From WLJO01 sp945889085 (GTDB lineage: Bacteria; Actinomycetota; Acidimicrobiia; Acidimicrobiales; Ilumatobacteraceae), in assembly GCA_945889085.1 (NCBI GenBank), contig CAMDBM010000003.1, positions 23,036 through 87,035 of the forward strand: a DNA stretch of 64,000 nt, written 5' to 3'. The translations under genes were made by a program, and so were the position numbers. The notes beneath the pieces are model-generated. The model was not told where the DNA came from and searched no databases. It saw only the letters and a list, made by a program, of their open reading frames with translations. Positions 1 to 8,126 of the stretch are shown here, piece by piece (position 1 is the stretch's first letter; each line of letters opens with the position of its first letter).

Positions 1-13
1 GGCGAGGTTCGGG

Positions 14-262
14 GTGACGATTACTGCAGTTCAGGGAGCGCATTGGCGAGGTCTGGGAGCGTGTCGGGGCCTTGACGCCTCGGTGTTCTATCCCGAGACC
101 GACGAGGACGCCGACGTGGCCAAGGCTGTCTGCTCGGGGTGCGGCGTGCGCCGGGCCTGCCTCGAGTTCGCGCTGCGGTCCCGCGAGAAGCAGGGAGTCT
201 GGGGCGGTTGCACCGAGCGCGAGCGCCGCCGGTTTGTCCGCCAGGGCCACAGTGCGCCGTAG
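14..262 (+). CDS. WhiB-family iron-sulfur transcription regulator
   Basis: An 82-residue protein with a GTG start. WhiB-like proteins are small actinobacterial [4Fe-4S] proteins that bind sigma factors or DNA and respond to redox or NO. The four cluster cysteines are visible: C17, then C40 and C43 (CSGC), then C49 (RRACLEFAL). They are followed by the family turn GVWGG at 61-65 and a basic TERERRR tail that would contact DNA. A fifth cysteine, C66, sits directly after the GVWGG turn. Only 13 bases lie upstream in the window, so the promoter cannot be judged. The gene is near trpD but has no obvious functional link to it. Which WhiB paralogue this is cannot be said. Confidence 0.93.
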   Translation: MTITAVQGAHWRGLGACRGLDASVFYPETDEDADVAKAVCSGCGVRRACLEFALRSREKQGVWGGCTERERRRFVRQGHSAP

Positions 263-278
263 ACGGCGATTCACCTGC

Positions 279-284
279 TAGATC
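279..284 (+). promoter_or_regulatory. Putative -10 box for leaderless trpD (TAGATC)
   Basis: TAGATC lies exactly 7 bases before the ATG at 292, the geometry repeated at many starts in this window. No Shine-Dalgarno sequence precedes the ATG. The last base departs from the TANNNT consensus. Confidence 0.4.
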
Positions 285-291
285 ATTCGGC

Positions 292-1344
292 ATGACTTCG
301 CTCTCCGAATCCGGCGGTTGGCCCTCGATCCTCAACCGGCTCCTCGAGGGTTCGGACCTCACGGCCGATCAGGCCCGGGCCGCAATGGCGACGATCCTGG
401 CTGGCGAGTCCACACCCGCACAGATCGCTGGGTTCATCATTGCGTTGCGGGCCAAGGGGGAAACCGGCGCAGAGATGTCCGGGCTCCTCGACGCCGTGCT
501 GGACGCTGCCACGCCCGTGAGCCTGCCCGACTCGCTTCGGGACCGCGTGATCGACATCGTCGGGACCGGCGGGGACCAGAGTCATTCGATCAACGTGTCG
601 ACGATCTCCGCAATCGTGGTTGCCGGGGCCGGCGTCCCGGTCTGCAAGCACGGCAATCGGGCGTCGTCGTCCAAGTGCGGTTCGGCCGATGTACTCGAGG
701 CACTCGGGGTCGCCATCGATCTGGCGCCCGAGGGTGTCGTTCGCTGTGTCGAGCGGGCAGGTATCGGGTTCTGTCTCGCATCCGCGTACCACCCGGCTTT
801 CCGCTTCGCCGGACCGGTGCGCCGCGAGCTCGGGGTCCCGACGGTGTTCAACCTTCTCGGCCCAATGGCGAACCCGGCGCGCGTCCGCCGCAACGTGATC
901 GGCGTGGCCAACCCGTTGGTCGCAGAGCGGATGATCACCACCCTCAGGGAACACGGCTCCATTTCTGCCTGGGTCGTCCACGGCAGCGGACTGGACGAGC
1001 TCACGACGACCGGCCCGTCCGAGGTGATCGAACTGGTCAACGGTGAGGTCCGCCACTTCCGGGTGGACCCGGCTGCCTACGGGCTGCGTGCTGCCACTGC
1101 CGCCGATCTCGTGGGCGGCGAGCCGGCGGTGAACGCAGTCGCGGCGCGCCGCGTACTCGGCGGCGAACTCGGGGCCCACCGGGACATCGTGGTACTCAAC
1201 GCCGGCGCGGCGCTCGTGGTAGCGGGGCAGTCGGCAGATCTCGCCGAGGGCATCGCGGCCGCAGGCCGGGCGATCGACAGCGGTGGAGCGGCGGCGGCGC
1301 TCGAGGCACTGGTGCGCGAATCGCAGGAGGTCGCCGCGCGGTGA
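292..1344 (+). CDS. trpD: Anthranilate phosphoribosyltransferase
   Basis: A 350-residue enzyme that transfers the phosphoribosyl group of PRPP to anthranilate, the second step of tryptophan synthesis. Seen in order: an N-terminal helical domain, GTGGDQ near residue 91 (PRPP/Mg binding), KHGNR near 119, and NLLGPM near 187, all diagnostic of TrpD. Length matches the family. The ATG at 292 is preferred over a longer in-frame extension because the N-terminus then matches homologues and a -10-like hexamer sits 7 bases upstream. The stop overlaps the next gene by four bases (GTGA). No other trp genes are near, so the pathway is dispersed. Confidence 0.96.
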   Translation: MTSLSESGGWPSILNRLLEGSDLTADQARAAMATILAGESTPAQIAGFIIALRAKGETGAEMSGLLDAVLDAATPVSLPDSLRDRVIDIVGTGGDQSHSINVSTISAIVVAGAGVPVCKHGNRASSSKCGSADVLEALGVAIDLAPEGVVRCVERAGIGFCLASAYHPAFRFAGPVRRELGVPTVFNLLGPMANPARVRRNVIGVANPLVAERMITTLREHGSISAWVVHGSGLDELTTTGPSEVIELVNGEVRHFRVDPAAYGLRAATAADLVGGEPAVNAVAARRVLGGELGAHRDIVVLNAGAALVVAGQSADLAEGIAAAGRAIDSGGAAAALEALVRESQEVAAR

Positions 1345-2675
1345 TCGCCGATGAACAGCTGCGAGATGTGCTGGAGTTCGCCCTGGCAGCGGCGCAGGAG
1401 ATGGAGCGGCACAAGATGCGGGAGGCCGTTCCGCGCCCGCTGCAGCCGCTGCTGAAGTTCAAACGGTTGAACCGCGCCGGCCTCGCCACCGTCCGCCGGG
1501 TGGTCGAGGAGGACGAGGCGTTCCGCGGGGCACTCCACCAAGGGCTGGTTGCGGGGCAGGAGCGCGAGGACGGTGAGGGCGCCGACGCGGTTGCCATGCT
1601 CTGGCTCGGCCGTCCGGAGGGCTGGGAGGACGAGATCGCAAAAGTCCTTGCGGCCGAGGCCGAGCAGAAGCGTGTCGATCGGCTCGCCATCGAGGAACGC
1701 TCGGCATCGAAACGCCTCGAGGCTGCCGACAAGCACGTGGAGCGGTTGCGCGCGGAGCTCTCGGACGCGCAGGCAGCACTCGTGTCCGAGCGCTCGAGGC
1801 ACGCCGCGGCCGAGCAGCGCGCAGATCTCGCGGAGCGTGCCCGCGCGTCCGTGGAGCGCCAGCTTGAGGAGGCACGCAGCGAGACGCGTCGCGCCAAGCA
1901 GCAGGCCGAGGCAGCGCACGACGAGACGAGCAATCAGCGGCTCGCTGCTGGTGGGGAAGCGGCTAGTCGCCAGCACCTCGAGGCCGAGAACGAGCGGCTC
2001 GCACTGCGCCTCGAGGAGGCCCTTCGCGCCCGTGTCGAGGTCGAGGCAATCGGGCAGCACGTTCCTCGCCCGGCCCAGCGGGTCGATCCGGCACTTGCCG
2101 TCGCCACCGAGGCACTGCGGGAGGCGGTCAAGGAACTGTCGGACGCAACAATGCTCGTCAACGCAGCGATCTCCGGGGTGACTGCTCGCGAGGCGGAGCG
2201 AGCCACGCGCCAGCGGCCGGTGCGGCGCGCGCAACGGGTTCCCGTGCCGATCCCCGGCGGTCGCTACGGCGACGACGCCGAGGTCGTCCGCTTCCTCGTG
2301 GGGGTACCGAACATCGTCGTGATTGTGGACGGGTACAACGTAGCCAAGACCGGCTGGCCGGACCTCGAGCTGGCCGTGCAGCGTGACCGGCTCGTCGAAG
2401 CCCTCGAGAACCTCGTCCGGCGGGCCGGTACCCGGATCAGGGTGGTGTTCGACGGTGCAGATGTGGTCGGATGGACCACCGCCCGCCGACTCGTCAACGT
2501 GCAGTTCTCCGAGGCCGGGGTGATTGCAGACAACACGATCCGCGAGGTCGTCTCAGCGCTCCCGGACGAGCAGCCGATCGTAGTGGTGTCCTCTGACCGG
2601 GAACTCGTTGCATCGGTCCGAGCACTCGGTGCGAACACGGTGGGCTCCGCCCCGTTCCTCGTCGCCATCCGCTGA
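1341..2675 (+). CDS. NYN-domain (YacP-like) coiled-coil protein
   Basis: A 444-residue protein with a GTG start overlapping the trpD stop. Residues 1-90 look like a helical domain. Residues from about 95 to 235 are charged, Glu/Arg/Ala-rich and heptad-like, typical of a long coiled coil, and a variable linker follows. The C-terminal 120 residues form a NYN/PIN-like fold: IVVIVDGYNV near 325-334, VVFDGADVVG near 371-380 and VVSSDRELV near 414-422, which supply the acidic residues of the metal-dependent RNase site in this superfamily. YacP/Rae1-type proteins cleave or bind RNA. RNA processing is therefore likely, but the substrate is unknown. The coiled coil suggests oligomerisation or a partner. 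Confidence 0.8.
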   Translation: MIADEQLRDVLEFALAAAQEMERHKMREAVPRPLQPLLKFKRLNRAGLATVRRVVEEDEAFRGALHQGLVAGQEREDGEGADAVAMLWLGRPEGWEDEIAKVLAAEAEQKRVDRLAIEERSASKRLEAADKHVERLRAELSDAQAALVSERSRHAAAEQRADLAERARASVERQLEEARSETRRAKQQAEAAHDETSNQRLAAGGEAASRQHLEAENERLALRLEEALRARVEVEAIGQHVPRPAQRVDPALAVATEALREAVKELSDATMLVNAAISGVTAREAERATRQRPVRRAQRVPVPIPGGRYGDDAEVVRFLVGVPNIVVIVDGYNVAKTGWPDLELAVQRDRLVEALENLVRRAGTRIRVVFDGADVVGWTTARRLVNVQFSEAGVIADNTIREVVSALPDEQPIVVVSSDRELVASVRALGANTVGSAPFLVAIR

Positions 2676-2676
2676 C

Positions 2677-3756
2677 ATGGCCCTCGTCGACGAACTCCGC
2701 CGGATCGCGCTGGACAGCGGACTCGAGGAGTTCGGCATCGCCGAGGCGCAGGTGCTCGAGCGGGCACGGAGGGAACTGTTTGCGCGCAAGTCCGCCGGCC
2801 TCTCCGATGACATGGGCTTCACGTACCGCAATCCCGAGCGCTCCACCGACCCCTTTGCGGCGGTACAGGGTGCGCGGTCGGTCATCGTGGCGGCCCGCTC
2901 GTACCAGCGGCCGGATCCGATGGTGCCGTCAGCACTCTCTGCCCGTGTTGCGCGTTATGCATGGACCGATCACTATGCGCCGCTGCGCGATGGGCTCCGC
3001 GCAGTCGCGACACACCTGCGGGCGGCGGGCCACCGAGCCGTTGCGTACGCGGACGACAACACGGTCGTTGACCGGGAGGTTGCCCACCGCGCAGGCATCG
3101 GCTGGTTCGGCAAGAACGCCAATCTGCTCGTTCCCGGACGCGGCAGTTGGTTCGTGCTCGGCTGTGTCATCACCGACGCAGTGCTGCCCCCGTCGCCGGC
3201 CCCCGTTGAGGACGGTTGCGGCACCTGCCACCGCTGTATCGACGGGTGCCCGACGGGGGCAATCGTGGCACCTGGTGTCATCGACGCCCGGCGCTGTCTT
3301 GCGTGGCTTGTGCAGAAGCCGGGCATCTTCCCGATGGAGTTCCGGGAGGCGCTCGGGGACCGGATCTACGGCTGTGACGACTGTCAGGACGTGTGCCCGA
3401 TCAACCGCCGCAGCGACCCCGCGCCGGAGGGTGTCGCCGCCCCCGAACTCGTCGCCTGGGTGCCGGTGCTCGAACTGCTTGACCTCGACGACGCCACGAT
3501 TCTCGAGCGTCACGGGCGCTGGTACCTGCACGGTCGGGATCCTGTCTGGGTTCGCCGGAATGCCCTGGTGATCCTCGGCAATACCGGGGACGGGCAGGAT
3601 GCTGCCGTGGAGGCATCGCTGGTGCGGTACCTCCAGCACCCGAACCCCGTGCTCCGCGCGCACGCCGTGTGGGCCGCCCGCCGCCTCGGCCGCAACGACC
3701 TCCTCCCGGATACCGACTCGGACCCCTCGGTGCGAGCAGAGTTGATAGCGCCATGA
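2677..3756 (+). CDS. queG: Epoxyqueuosine reductase
   Basis: A 359-residue cobalamin-dependent iron-sulfur enzyme that makes queuosine in tRNA by reducing epoxyqueuosine. Two ferredoxin-like cysteine clusters are visible: CGTCHRCIDGCPTG near 182-195 and CDDCQDVCP near 232-240. The conserved catalytic Asp is D132 in VVDREVAHRAG, followed by GWFGKN. The C-terminal 80 residues resemble the HEAT-like repeats of QueG. The ATG at 2677 begins one base after the previous stop. The stop overlaps the next gene by ATGA. No queA or tgt is nearby. Confidence 0.93.
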   Translation: MALVDELRRIALDSGLEEFGIAEAQVLERARRELFARKSAGLSDDMGFTYRNPERSTDPFAAVQGARSVIVAARSYQRPDPMVPSALSARVARYAWTDHYAPLRDGLRAVATHLRAAGHRAVAYADDNTVVDREVAHRAGIGWFGKNANLLVPGRGSWFVLGCVITDAVLPPSPAPVEDGCGTCHRCIDGCPTGAIVAPGVIDARRCLAWLVQKPGIFPMEFREALGDRIYGCDDCQDVCPINRRSDPAPEGVAAPELVAWVPVLELLDLDDATILERHGRWYLHGRDPVWVRRNALVILGNTGDGQDAAVEASLVRYLQHPNPVLRAHAVWAARRLGRNDLLPDTDSDPSVRAELIAP

Positions 3757-4874
3757 AGCACCTACTGGTCACGAATGACTTCCCCCCGAAGATTGGCGGC
3801 ATCCAATCGTTGCTCTGGGAGTGGTGGCGACGGCTTCCGCCTGAACGATTTGCAGTACTCACGACCCCGTACGAGGGCACCGAGGAATGGGATGCGTCGC
3901 AGCCGTTCGAGATACACCGCGTCAGGGAGCCGTGGCTGCTCCCGCACCCTGTGACAGTGAGGCGGATCAATCGCCTTGCGGAGCGCTTCGGTGCTGACGT
4001 CGTCGTGTTGGATCCCGCCCTGCCGCTTGGTGCTGTCGGCCCGTTCCTCGACCTGCCGTACGACCTCGTGCTGCACGGTGCCGAAGTGACATTCCCGGGC
4101 CGCATCCCCGGTTCGAAACAGTTGCTCGGGCGGGTGCTGCGTGGGGCGCGCCACATCATCGCAGCGGGCGGCTACCCGGCTGCGGAAGCCGAGCATGCTG
4201 CCGGGTGCGCGCTCCCGATCACGATCGTCCCGCCGGGGGTGGACGTGGAGCGCTTCCAGCCGATGTCGGAGGCCGAGCGCATGCTGGCCAGGGAACGATT
4301 CGGGTTGCCGACCGGGTCGCCGGTGGTGCTCGGGCTGAGCAGGCTTGTGCCGCGCAAGGGGTTCGACACCGTCATCCGTGCCACGGCGGGACTGGCGGGT
4401 CGTTTCGAGGGCATCACGCTGGCCGTTGCGGGCGGCGGCAGGGATCGGGAACGGCTCGAGCGGCTTGCCGCCGAGGTGGCTGCACCTGTGCGGTTCCTCG
4501 GGAGGGTTCCCCATGACGACCTTCCCGCCCTGTACGCGTGTGCGGACGTGTTCGCCATGATCTGTCGGAACCGTTGGGGCGGTCTCGAGCAGGAGGGATT
4601 CGGCATTGTCTTTGTGGAGTCCGCCGCCGTCGGTGTGCCGCAGGTTGCCGGTCGATCGGGTGGTGCCCATGAAGCCGTCGAGGACGGCGAGACCGGCATC
4701 GTGATCGACCCCCCGAACGACGTGGCGCAGACCGAGGTGGCGATCGCCCGCCTGCTCGGGGACCCAGACCTTCGGGCGCGCATGGGTGTTGCAGCGCGTG
4801 AGCGTGCGGTCCGCGAGTTCTCCTACGAGGTTCTTGCGCGTCGGCTCGGGGAATCGCTCGGCGCCTATTCCTGA
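3753..4874 (+). CDS. GT4 glycosyltransferase, PimB-like mannosyltransferase
   Basis: A 373-residue GT-B enzyme of family GT4. The N-terminus LLVTNDFPPKIGGIQ is the loop typical of actinobacterial PimB', which adds the second mannose to phosphatidyl-inositol monomannoside in PIM/LAM synthesis. The donor-side domain has GLSRLVPRKGFD, and EQEGFGIVFVESAAVG carries the E-x7-E signature. In mycobacteria pimB' also neighbours an SRPBCC gene, which supports the call. The acceptor is not proven by sequence, so other mannosyl or glucosyl transfers remain possible. It is translationally coupled to queG by an ATGA overlap. Confidence 0.78.
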   Translation: MKHLLVTNDFPPKIGGIQSLLWEWWRRLPPERFAVLTTPYEGTEEWDASQPFEIHRVREPWLLPHPVTVRRINRLAERFGADVVVLDPALPLGAVGPFLDLPYDLVLHGAEVTFPGRIPGSKQLLGRVLRGARHIIAAGGYPAAEAEHAAGCALPITIVPPGVDVERFQPMSEAERMLARERFGLPTGSPVVLGLSRLVPRKGFDTVIRATAGLAGRFEGITLAVAGGGRDRERLERLAAEVAAPVRFLGRVPHDDLPALYACADVFAMICRNRWGGLEQEGFGIVFVESAAVGVPQVAGRSGGAHEAVEDGETGIVIDPPNDVAQTEVAIARLLGDPDLRARMGVAARERAVREFSYEVLARRLGESLGAYS

Positions 4875-4899
4875 GGTGCCGGTCGGACTTGCTGGCATC

Positions 4900-5535
4900 A
4901 TGGTCGGGATGGACGATGACGGCCCCGCAGCGAGTGAGACGACGGCGGAACACGAACCTGGCGGGGGAGCGGTCGTTAGCGCAGACGTCATCGGCACCGT
5001 GCTCATCGCAGCGGCGGGTGCACTGGGTCTCGTCTCGGAGGCACTCGCCAAGTCGTTGCTCGTTCCGGTCTCGTCGGTTGCGGCGTCGGTCGGGGTGATC
5101 GCCTTCGTCTGGTCGTACTTCCATGCGGTCGGCAGGAGCCGGGAGCACGAGATCTCGGTGTCTCAGCTGTATGCAGTCGCCGGCAAGGTGGCTCCGCCGG
5201 GCGTGAAGCGGCGGCTCCAGTGGTCGTTGTACGCACAGGTGATCGTGGCGGTCGCCGTGACGTCGGTCGGCTTCTCTCAGACGGAGCCCCAGCAGTTCAA
5301 CTGGGCTGCGGTGATCATCGTGGTTCCGCTGTACGGAATGGGCCTGAGCGGCGTGTGGGTGTCCCGCTACGGCACGTTCGGTCCGCGGATCCTTGCCTCG
5401 CGGCCCACCCGGCGGCGGCGGGCAGGCTCCCCGGGTACGACCCCCGCGGGACGGTCCGACGAGACCCGAACGAAGAAAGTGATGGAAAGCCACGACGCGA
5501 CGGACGCCATGAAGCAGAATGATCGTCATGGCTGA
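4900..5535 (+). CDS. Hypothetical membrane protein
   Basis: A 211-residue protein from ATG 4900; ATG 4909 is an equally good start. After a short acidic N-terminus there are hydrophobic stretches near residues 25-45, 55-72, 108-122 and 135-150, so about four transmembrane segments. The C-terminal 50 residues are basic and polar and probably cytoplasmic. I do not recognise the family. It lies between the PimB-like gene and the SRPBCC gene, and its 3' end overlaps the SRPBCC start, so it belongs to the same transcription unit. Confidence 0.6.
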   Translation: MVGMDDDGPAASETTAEHEPGGGAVVSADVIGTVLIAAAGALGLVSEALAKSLLVPVSSVAASVGVIAFVWSYFHAVGRSREHEISVSQLYAVAGKVAPPGVKRRLQWSLYAQVIVAVAVTSVGFSQTEPQQFNWAAVIIVVPLYGMGLSGVWVSRYGTFGPRILASRPTRRRRAGSPGTTPAGRSDETRTKKVMESHDATDAMKQNDRHG

Positions 5536-5965
5536 TCACGCCTCGCAGAGCGTCACCGTCGCTGCGCCCCCGGAGAAATGCTTCGCAGTGGCGTCAGACT
5601 TCGAGCACTATCCGGACTGGGCGCATGACGTCAAGGAAGCCACCGTGCTCTTGCGCGACGATCAGGGCAGGGCGACCGAGGTGGAGTTCCGCACGTCCGC
5701 GCTCGGCCGCAGCACGCACTACACACTGCGCTACGACTACTCCCAGGCCCCCCGCCAGATGTCCTGGCAGATGGTGAAGGGCGACATCATGCGCTCGATC
5801 GACGGTTCGTACACGTTCGCTCCTGCAGCCGCTGGCTCCACCGAGGTCACCTACACGCTGTCGATCGAGCTCATCGTGCCTCTGCCCGGGTTCGTGAAGC
5901 GTCGGGCCGAGGTTCGCATCGTCAACAGCGTCAAGGATCTCAAGGCCCGGATCGAAGCGACGTGA
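5528..5965 (+). CDS. SRPBCC (START-like) family protein
   Basis: A 145-residue single-domain protein starting at MADHASQS; an in-frame ATG at 5519 is an alternative. The pattern fits the polyketide-cyclase/START-like fold: an N-terminal strand, APPEKCFAVASDFEHYPDW with its helix and Trp, then antiparallel strands. The fold makes a hydrophobic pocket for lipids or other small molecules. The mycobacterial relative Rv2185c also lies close to pimB', so a role with lipid or envelope substrates is plausible but unproven. It overlaps the ROK kinase by GTGA. Confidence 0.8.
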   Translation: MADHASQSVTVAAPPEKCFAVASDFEHYPDWAHDVKEATVLLRDDQGRATEVEFRTSALGRSTHYTLRYDYSQAPRQMSWQMVKGDIMRSIDGSYTFAPAAAGSTEVTYTLSIELIVPLPGFVKRRAEVRIVNSVKDLKARIEAT

Positions 5966-6885
5966 GGCGCGCCGGCATCGATGTCGGCGGCACAAAGTTT
6001 CTCGGCGTGATCGTCGACGAATCCGGATCAGTCATCTCCGAGGTCCGGAGGCCCACGCCCAATGGTGCACCTGCGCTGATCGATGCACTCGTTGCTGTTG
6101 CCGGTGACCTCGGTCCGTGGGATTCGCTCGGTATCGGGATGCCGGGGCTCATCACCCGCGACGGGATCGTGCGCTCGTCCCCGCACCTCACGGGTGTGCA
6201 CGACCTCGACGTTCGTCGAGAACTCGCCGGTGCGCTCGGTCGTGAGGTGTCCGTCGACAACGATGCGACGTGTGCGGCACTCGCCGAGTGGCAGGTTGGC
6301 GCTGGACGCGGTGTTGAGGATCTCGTGGTCGTCACGCTTGGTACGGGGATCGGCGGGGGGATCGTTGCTGGCGGACGCCTCTGGCGCGGGACGAACGGCT
6401 TTGCGGGAGAGTTCGGCCATATGGTGATCGACCCCGAGGGGTTGGAGTGCCCCTGCGGTAGGCGGGGCTGCTGGGAGCGCTACGCAGCAGGCTCCGGGCT
6501 TGCCCAGCTCGGGCGGGACCTCGTTGCCGAGGGCCGGGGGGCGCGGATTCTCGGGCTCGCCGGCGGCAGTGCCGCAGCAATCCGCGGCGAGCACGTGCAG
6601 CAGGCCACCCGGGAGGGCGACTCCGACGCGCTCGAGGCGGTCGATCGATTCGGGCGCTGGGTGGCCCTCGGCCTCGTGAACCTCGCCAACTCACTCGATC
6701 CGGCAATGTTCGTACTCGGTGGGGGTATTGCAGCGACACCCGAGCTCTACGTGGGCTCGATCACGCGATGGTTCTCGGCGCTGCTCTACGCCCCGGACAG
6801 GCGTCCGCACCCGACACTGACGTTCGCCCGGTTGGGCGAATATGCGGGGGCGATCGGCGCCGCACTCCTGCCGGCCCACACCTGA
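5962..6885 (+). CDS. ROK-family glucokinase
   Basis: A 307-residue sugar kinase with a GTG start overlapping the previous stop. Seen: the phosphate loop GIDVGGTKF at 5-13, catalytic DNDATCAALAEW, the ATP loop LGTGIGGGI, and the zinc and sugar site GEFGHMV followed by CPCGRRGCWE (CxCGxxGCxE). The intact zinc motif marks an active ROK kinase rather than a ROK repressor, and no DNA-binding domain is present. Glucose is the likely substrate. It is the last gene of the + operon and converges with ppa. Confidence 0.88.
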   Translation: MRRAGIDVGGTKFLGVIVDESGSVISEVRRPTPNGAPALIDALVAVAGDLGPWDSLGIGMPGLITRDGIVRSSPHLTGVHDLDVRRELAGALGREVSVDNDATCAALAEWQVGAGRGVEDLVVVTLGTGIGGGIVAGGRLWRGTNGFAGEFGHMVIDPEGLECPCGRRGCWERYAAGSGLAQLGRDLVAEGRGARILGLAGGSAAAIRGEHVQQATREGDSDALEAVDRFGRWVALGLVNLANSLDPAMFVLGGGIAATPELYVGSITRWFSALLYAPDRRPHPTLTFARLGEYAGAIGAALLPAHT

Positions 6886-6904
6886 GCTGCAGCGGGCTCC
6901 GTGC

Positions 6905-7417
6905 TCAGCGAGGGTGGTTGGCCACGTAGTTCTCGCGTGCCATCCGGATCTCTTTCCAGGCGGCATCCCTACCGGCGATCCCCGAAGTAGAGGAGGCCTT
7001 GCCGGGCTCGAGTGCCTTGTACACCTCGAAGAAGTGCTGGATCTCTGCCACCAGTTGCGGGGTGAGGTCCTCGAGGTCATGAACATCCTGCCAACGCGGT
7101 TCGGCCGGCGGTACGCAGATGACCTTCGCGTCATCGCCTGCCTCGTCGCTCATGTACAGCACGCAGACCGGTCGTGCATCGACCCACACGCCGGGGTACA
7201 CCGGGTCCTCGAGCAGCACGAGCGCGTCGAGCGGATCGCCGTCGCCGCCGAGCGTGTCCGGGATGAAGCCATAATCGGCGGGGTACGTGGTGGCGGTAAA
7301 CAGTCGACGATCGAGGAACACACGTCCACTGTCATGGTCGATTTCGTACTTGTTCCTGCTGCCGCGCGGGATCTCGATCACCACGTGGATGCAACCGTCT
7401 CGGGGTTCTTTCACCAT
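6905..7417 (-). CDS. ppa: Inorganic pyrophosphatase
   Basis: A 170-residue family I soluble pyrophosphatase that hydrolyses PPi made by biosynthetic reactions. Seen: IEIPRGSRNKYE near 12-23, YPADYGFI, the signature DGDPLDALV, and DEAGDDAKV, which carry the metal-binding aspartates. I chose the ATG at 7417 over an in-frame ATG at 7435 because GAGGAT lies 6 bases upstream of it, and because the shorter product matches actinobacterial homologues that begin just before the IEIP strand. Confidence 0.95.
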   Translation of the reverse strand: MVKEPRDGCIHVVIEIPRGSRNKYEIDHDSGRVFLDRRLFTATTYPADYGFIPDTLGGDGDPLDALVLLEDPVYPGVWVDARPVCVLYMSDEAGDDAKVICVPPAEPRWQDVHDLEDLTPQLVAEIQHFFEVYKALEPGKASSTSGIAGRDAAWKEIRMARENYVANHPR

Positions 7418-7480
7418 GCGAAGATCCTCGCACATCGATCCCGTGCATCGGGTTCGCCAACGTGCCCGAGGTTCGCTGGA

Positions 7481-7486
7481 TAGCCT
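7481..7486 (+). promoter_or_regulatory. -10 box TAGCCT, leaderless start of the ACT gene
   Basis: TAGCCT is followed by exactly 7 bases and then the ATG at 7494, with no Shine-Dalgarno sequence. The same hexamer occurs before pfkA, sepF and dnaE. Confidence 0.55.
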
Positions 7487-7493
7487 CCCGGTT

Positions 7494-8126
7494 ATGGAGA
7501 CCTACGTGGTGCGCGTGTGGGTCCCCGACCGACCCGGAGCCCTTGGTCAGGTGGCGAGTCGAATCGGATCCGTCGGTGGCGACGTTGTCGGTATCGACAT
7601 TCTCGAACGCGGCGCCGGCAAGGCGATCGACGAACTGGTGGTGACGCTCCCGTCGTCAGACTTGGTTGGCCTGCTCGTCAGCGAGATTGGTCAGGTCGAT
7701 GATGCCGCGGTGGAGGAGATACACCACCTGCAGGGGTCGTTGCCCGAGCCGGGAACCGCTGTGCTCGAGCTTGTGGCGCGGGTCATCGAGTCGGCCTCGA
7801 CCGATCGCATGAGCCTGCTCTGCGGGGGCGTGCGGGACCTGTTCACTGCCGAATGGGTAAGCCTTGTGGACCTCGACGGCCGGACAATGGTTGTGTCCCT
7901 CGGGGAACGTGCCCCGGCGCCAGCGTGGCTGATCGCATTCGCCGAGGGCAGCAAACACCTGCCTGCCGGCACCCAGCAGGCAGCCACCCCCACCGAACTG
8001 ACCTGGGCGGAACTGCCCAAGCACAGGGTGCTGCTCGGGATGGGCCGTTCGAAACCTGCTCTCCGGGCACGGGAGCACCGCCAGGTTGCGTTGCTCGCCC
8101 GGGTCGTTGACGCGTTCGAGTTCTAG
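7494..8126 (+). CDS. ACT-domain protein
   Basis: A 210-residue protein. Residues 3-70 form an ACT domain (VVRVWVPDRPGALGQVASRIG, then VVGIDILE), a regulatory fold that usually binds amino acids. The rest has no motif I recognise, though FTAEWVSLVDLDGR could be part of a GAF-like fold. The ATG at 7494 has a TAGCCT -10 box 7 bases upstream, indicating a leaderless mRNA. It is a single gene between two - strand units, and its last four bases overlap the end of glpK. The ligand is unknown. Confidence 0.75.
   Translation: METYVVRVWVPDRPGALGQVASRIGSVGGDVVGIDILERGAGKAIDELVVTLPSSDLVGLLVSEIGQVDDAAVEEIHHLQGSLPEPGTAVLELVARVIESASTDRMSLLCGGVRDLFTAEWVSLVDLDGRTMVVSLGERAPAPAWLIAFAEGSKHLPAGTQQAATPTELTWAELPKHRVLLGMGRSKPALRAREHRQVALLARVVDAFEF

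Noticed and set aside
1077..2234. A 385-codon - strand frame opposite trpD and the NYN gene
   Set aside because: Leu/Arg-rich antisense of the coiled-coil coding region without motifs.
7418..7435. The longer ppa start at 7435
   Set aside because: A GAGGAT Shine-Dalgarno lies between the two ATGs and serves the inner one; homologues start near it.
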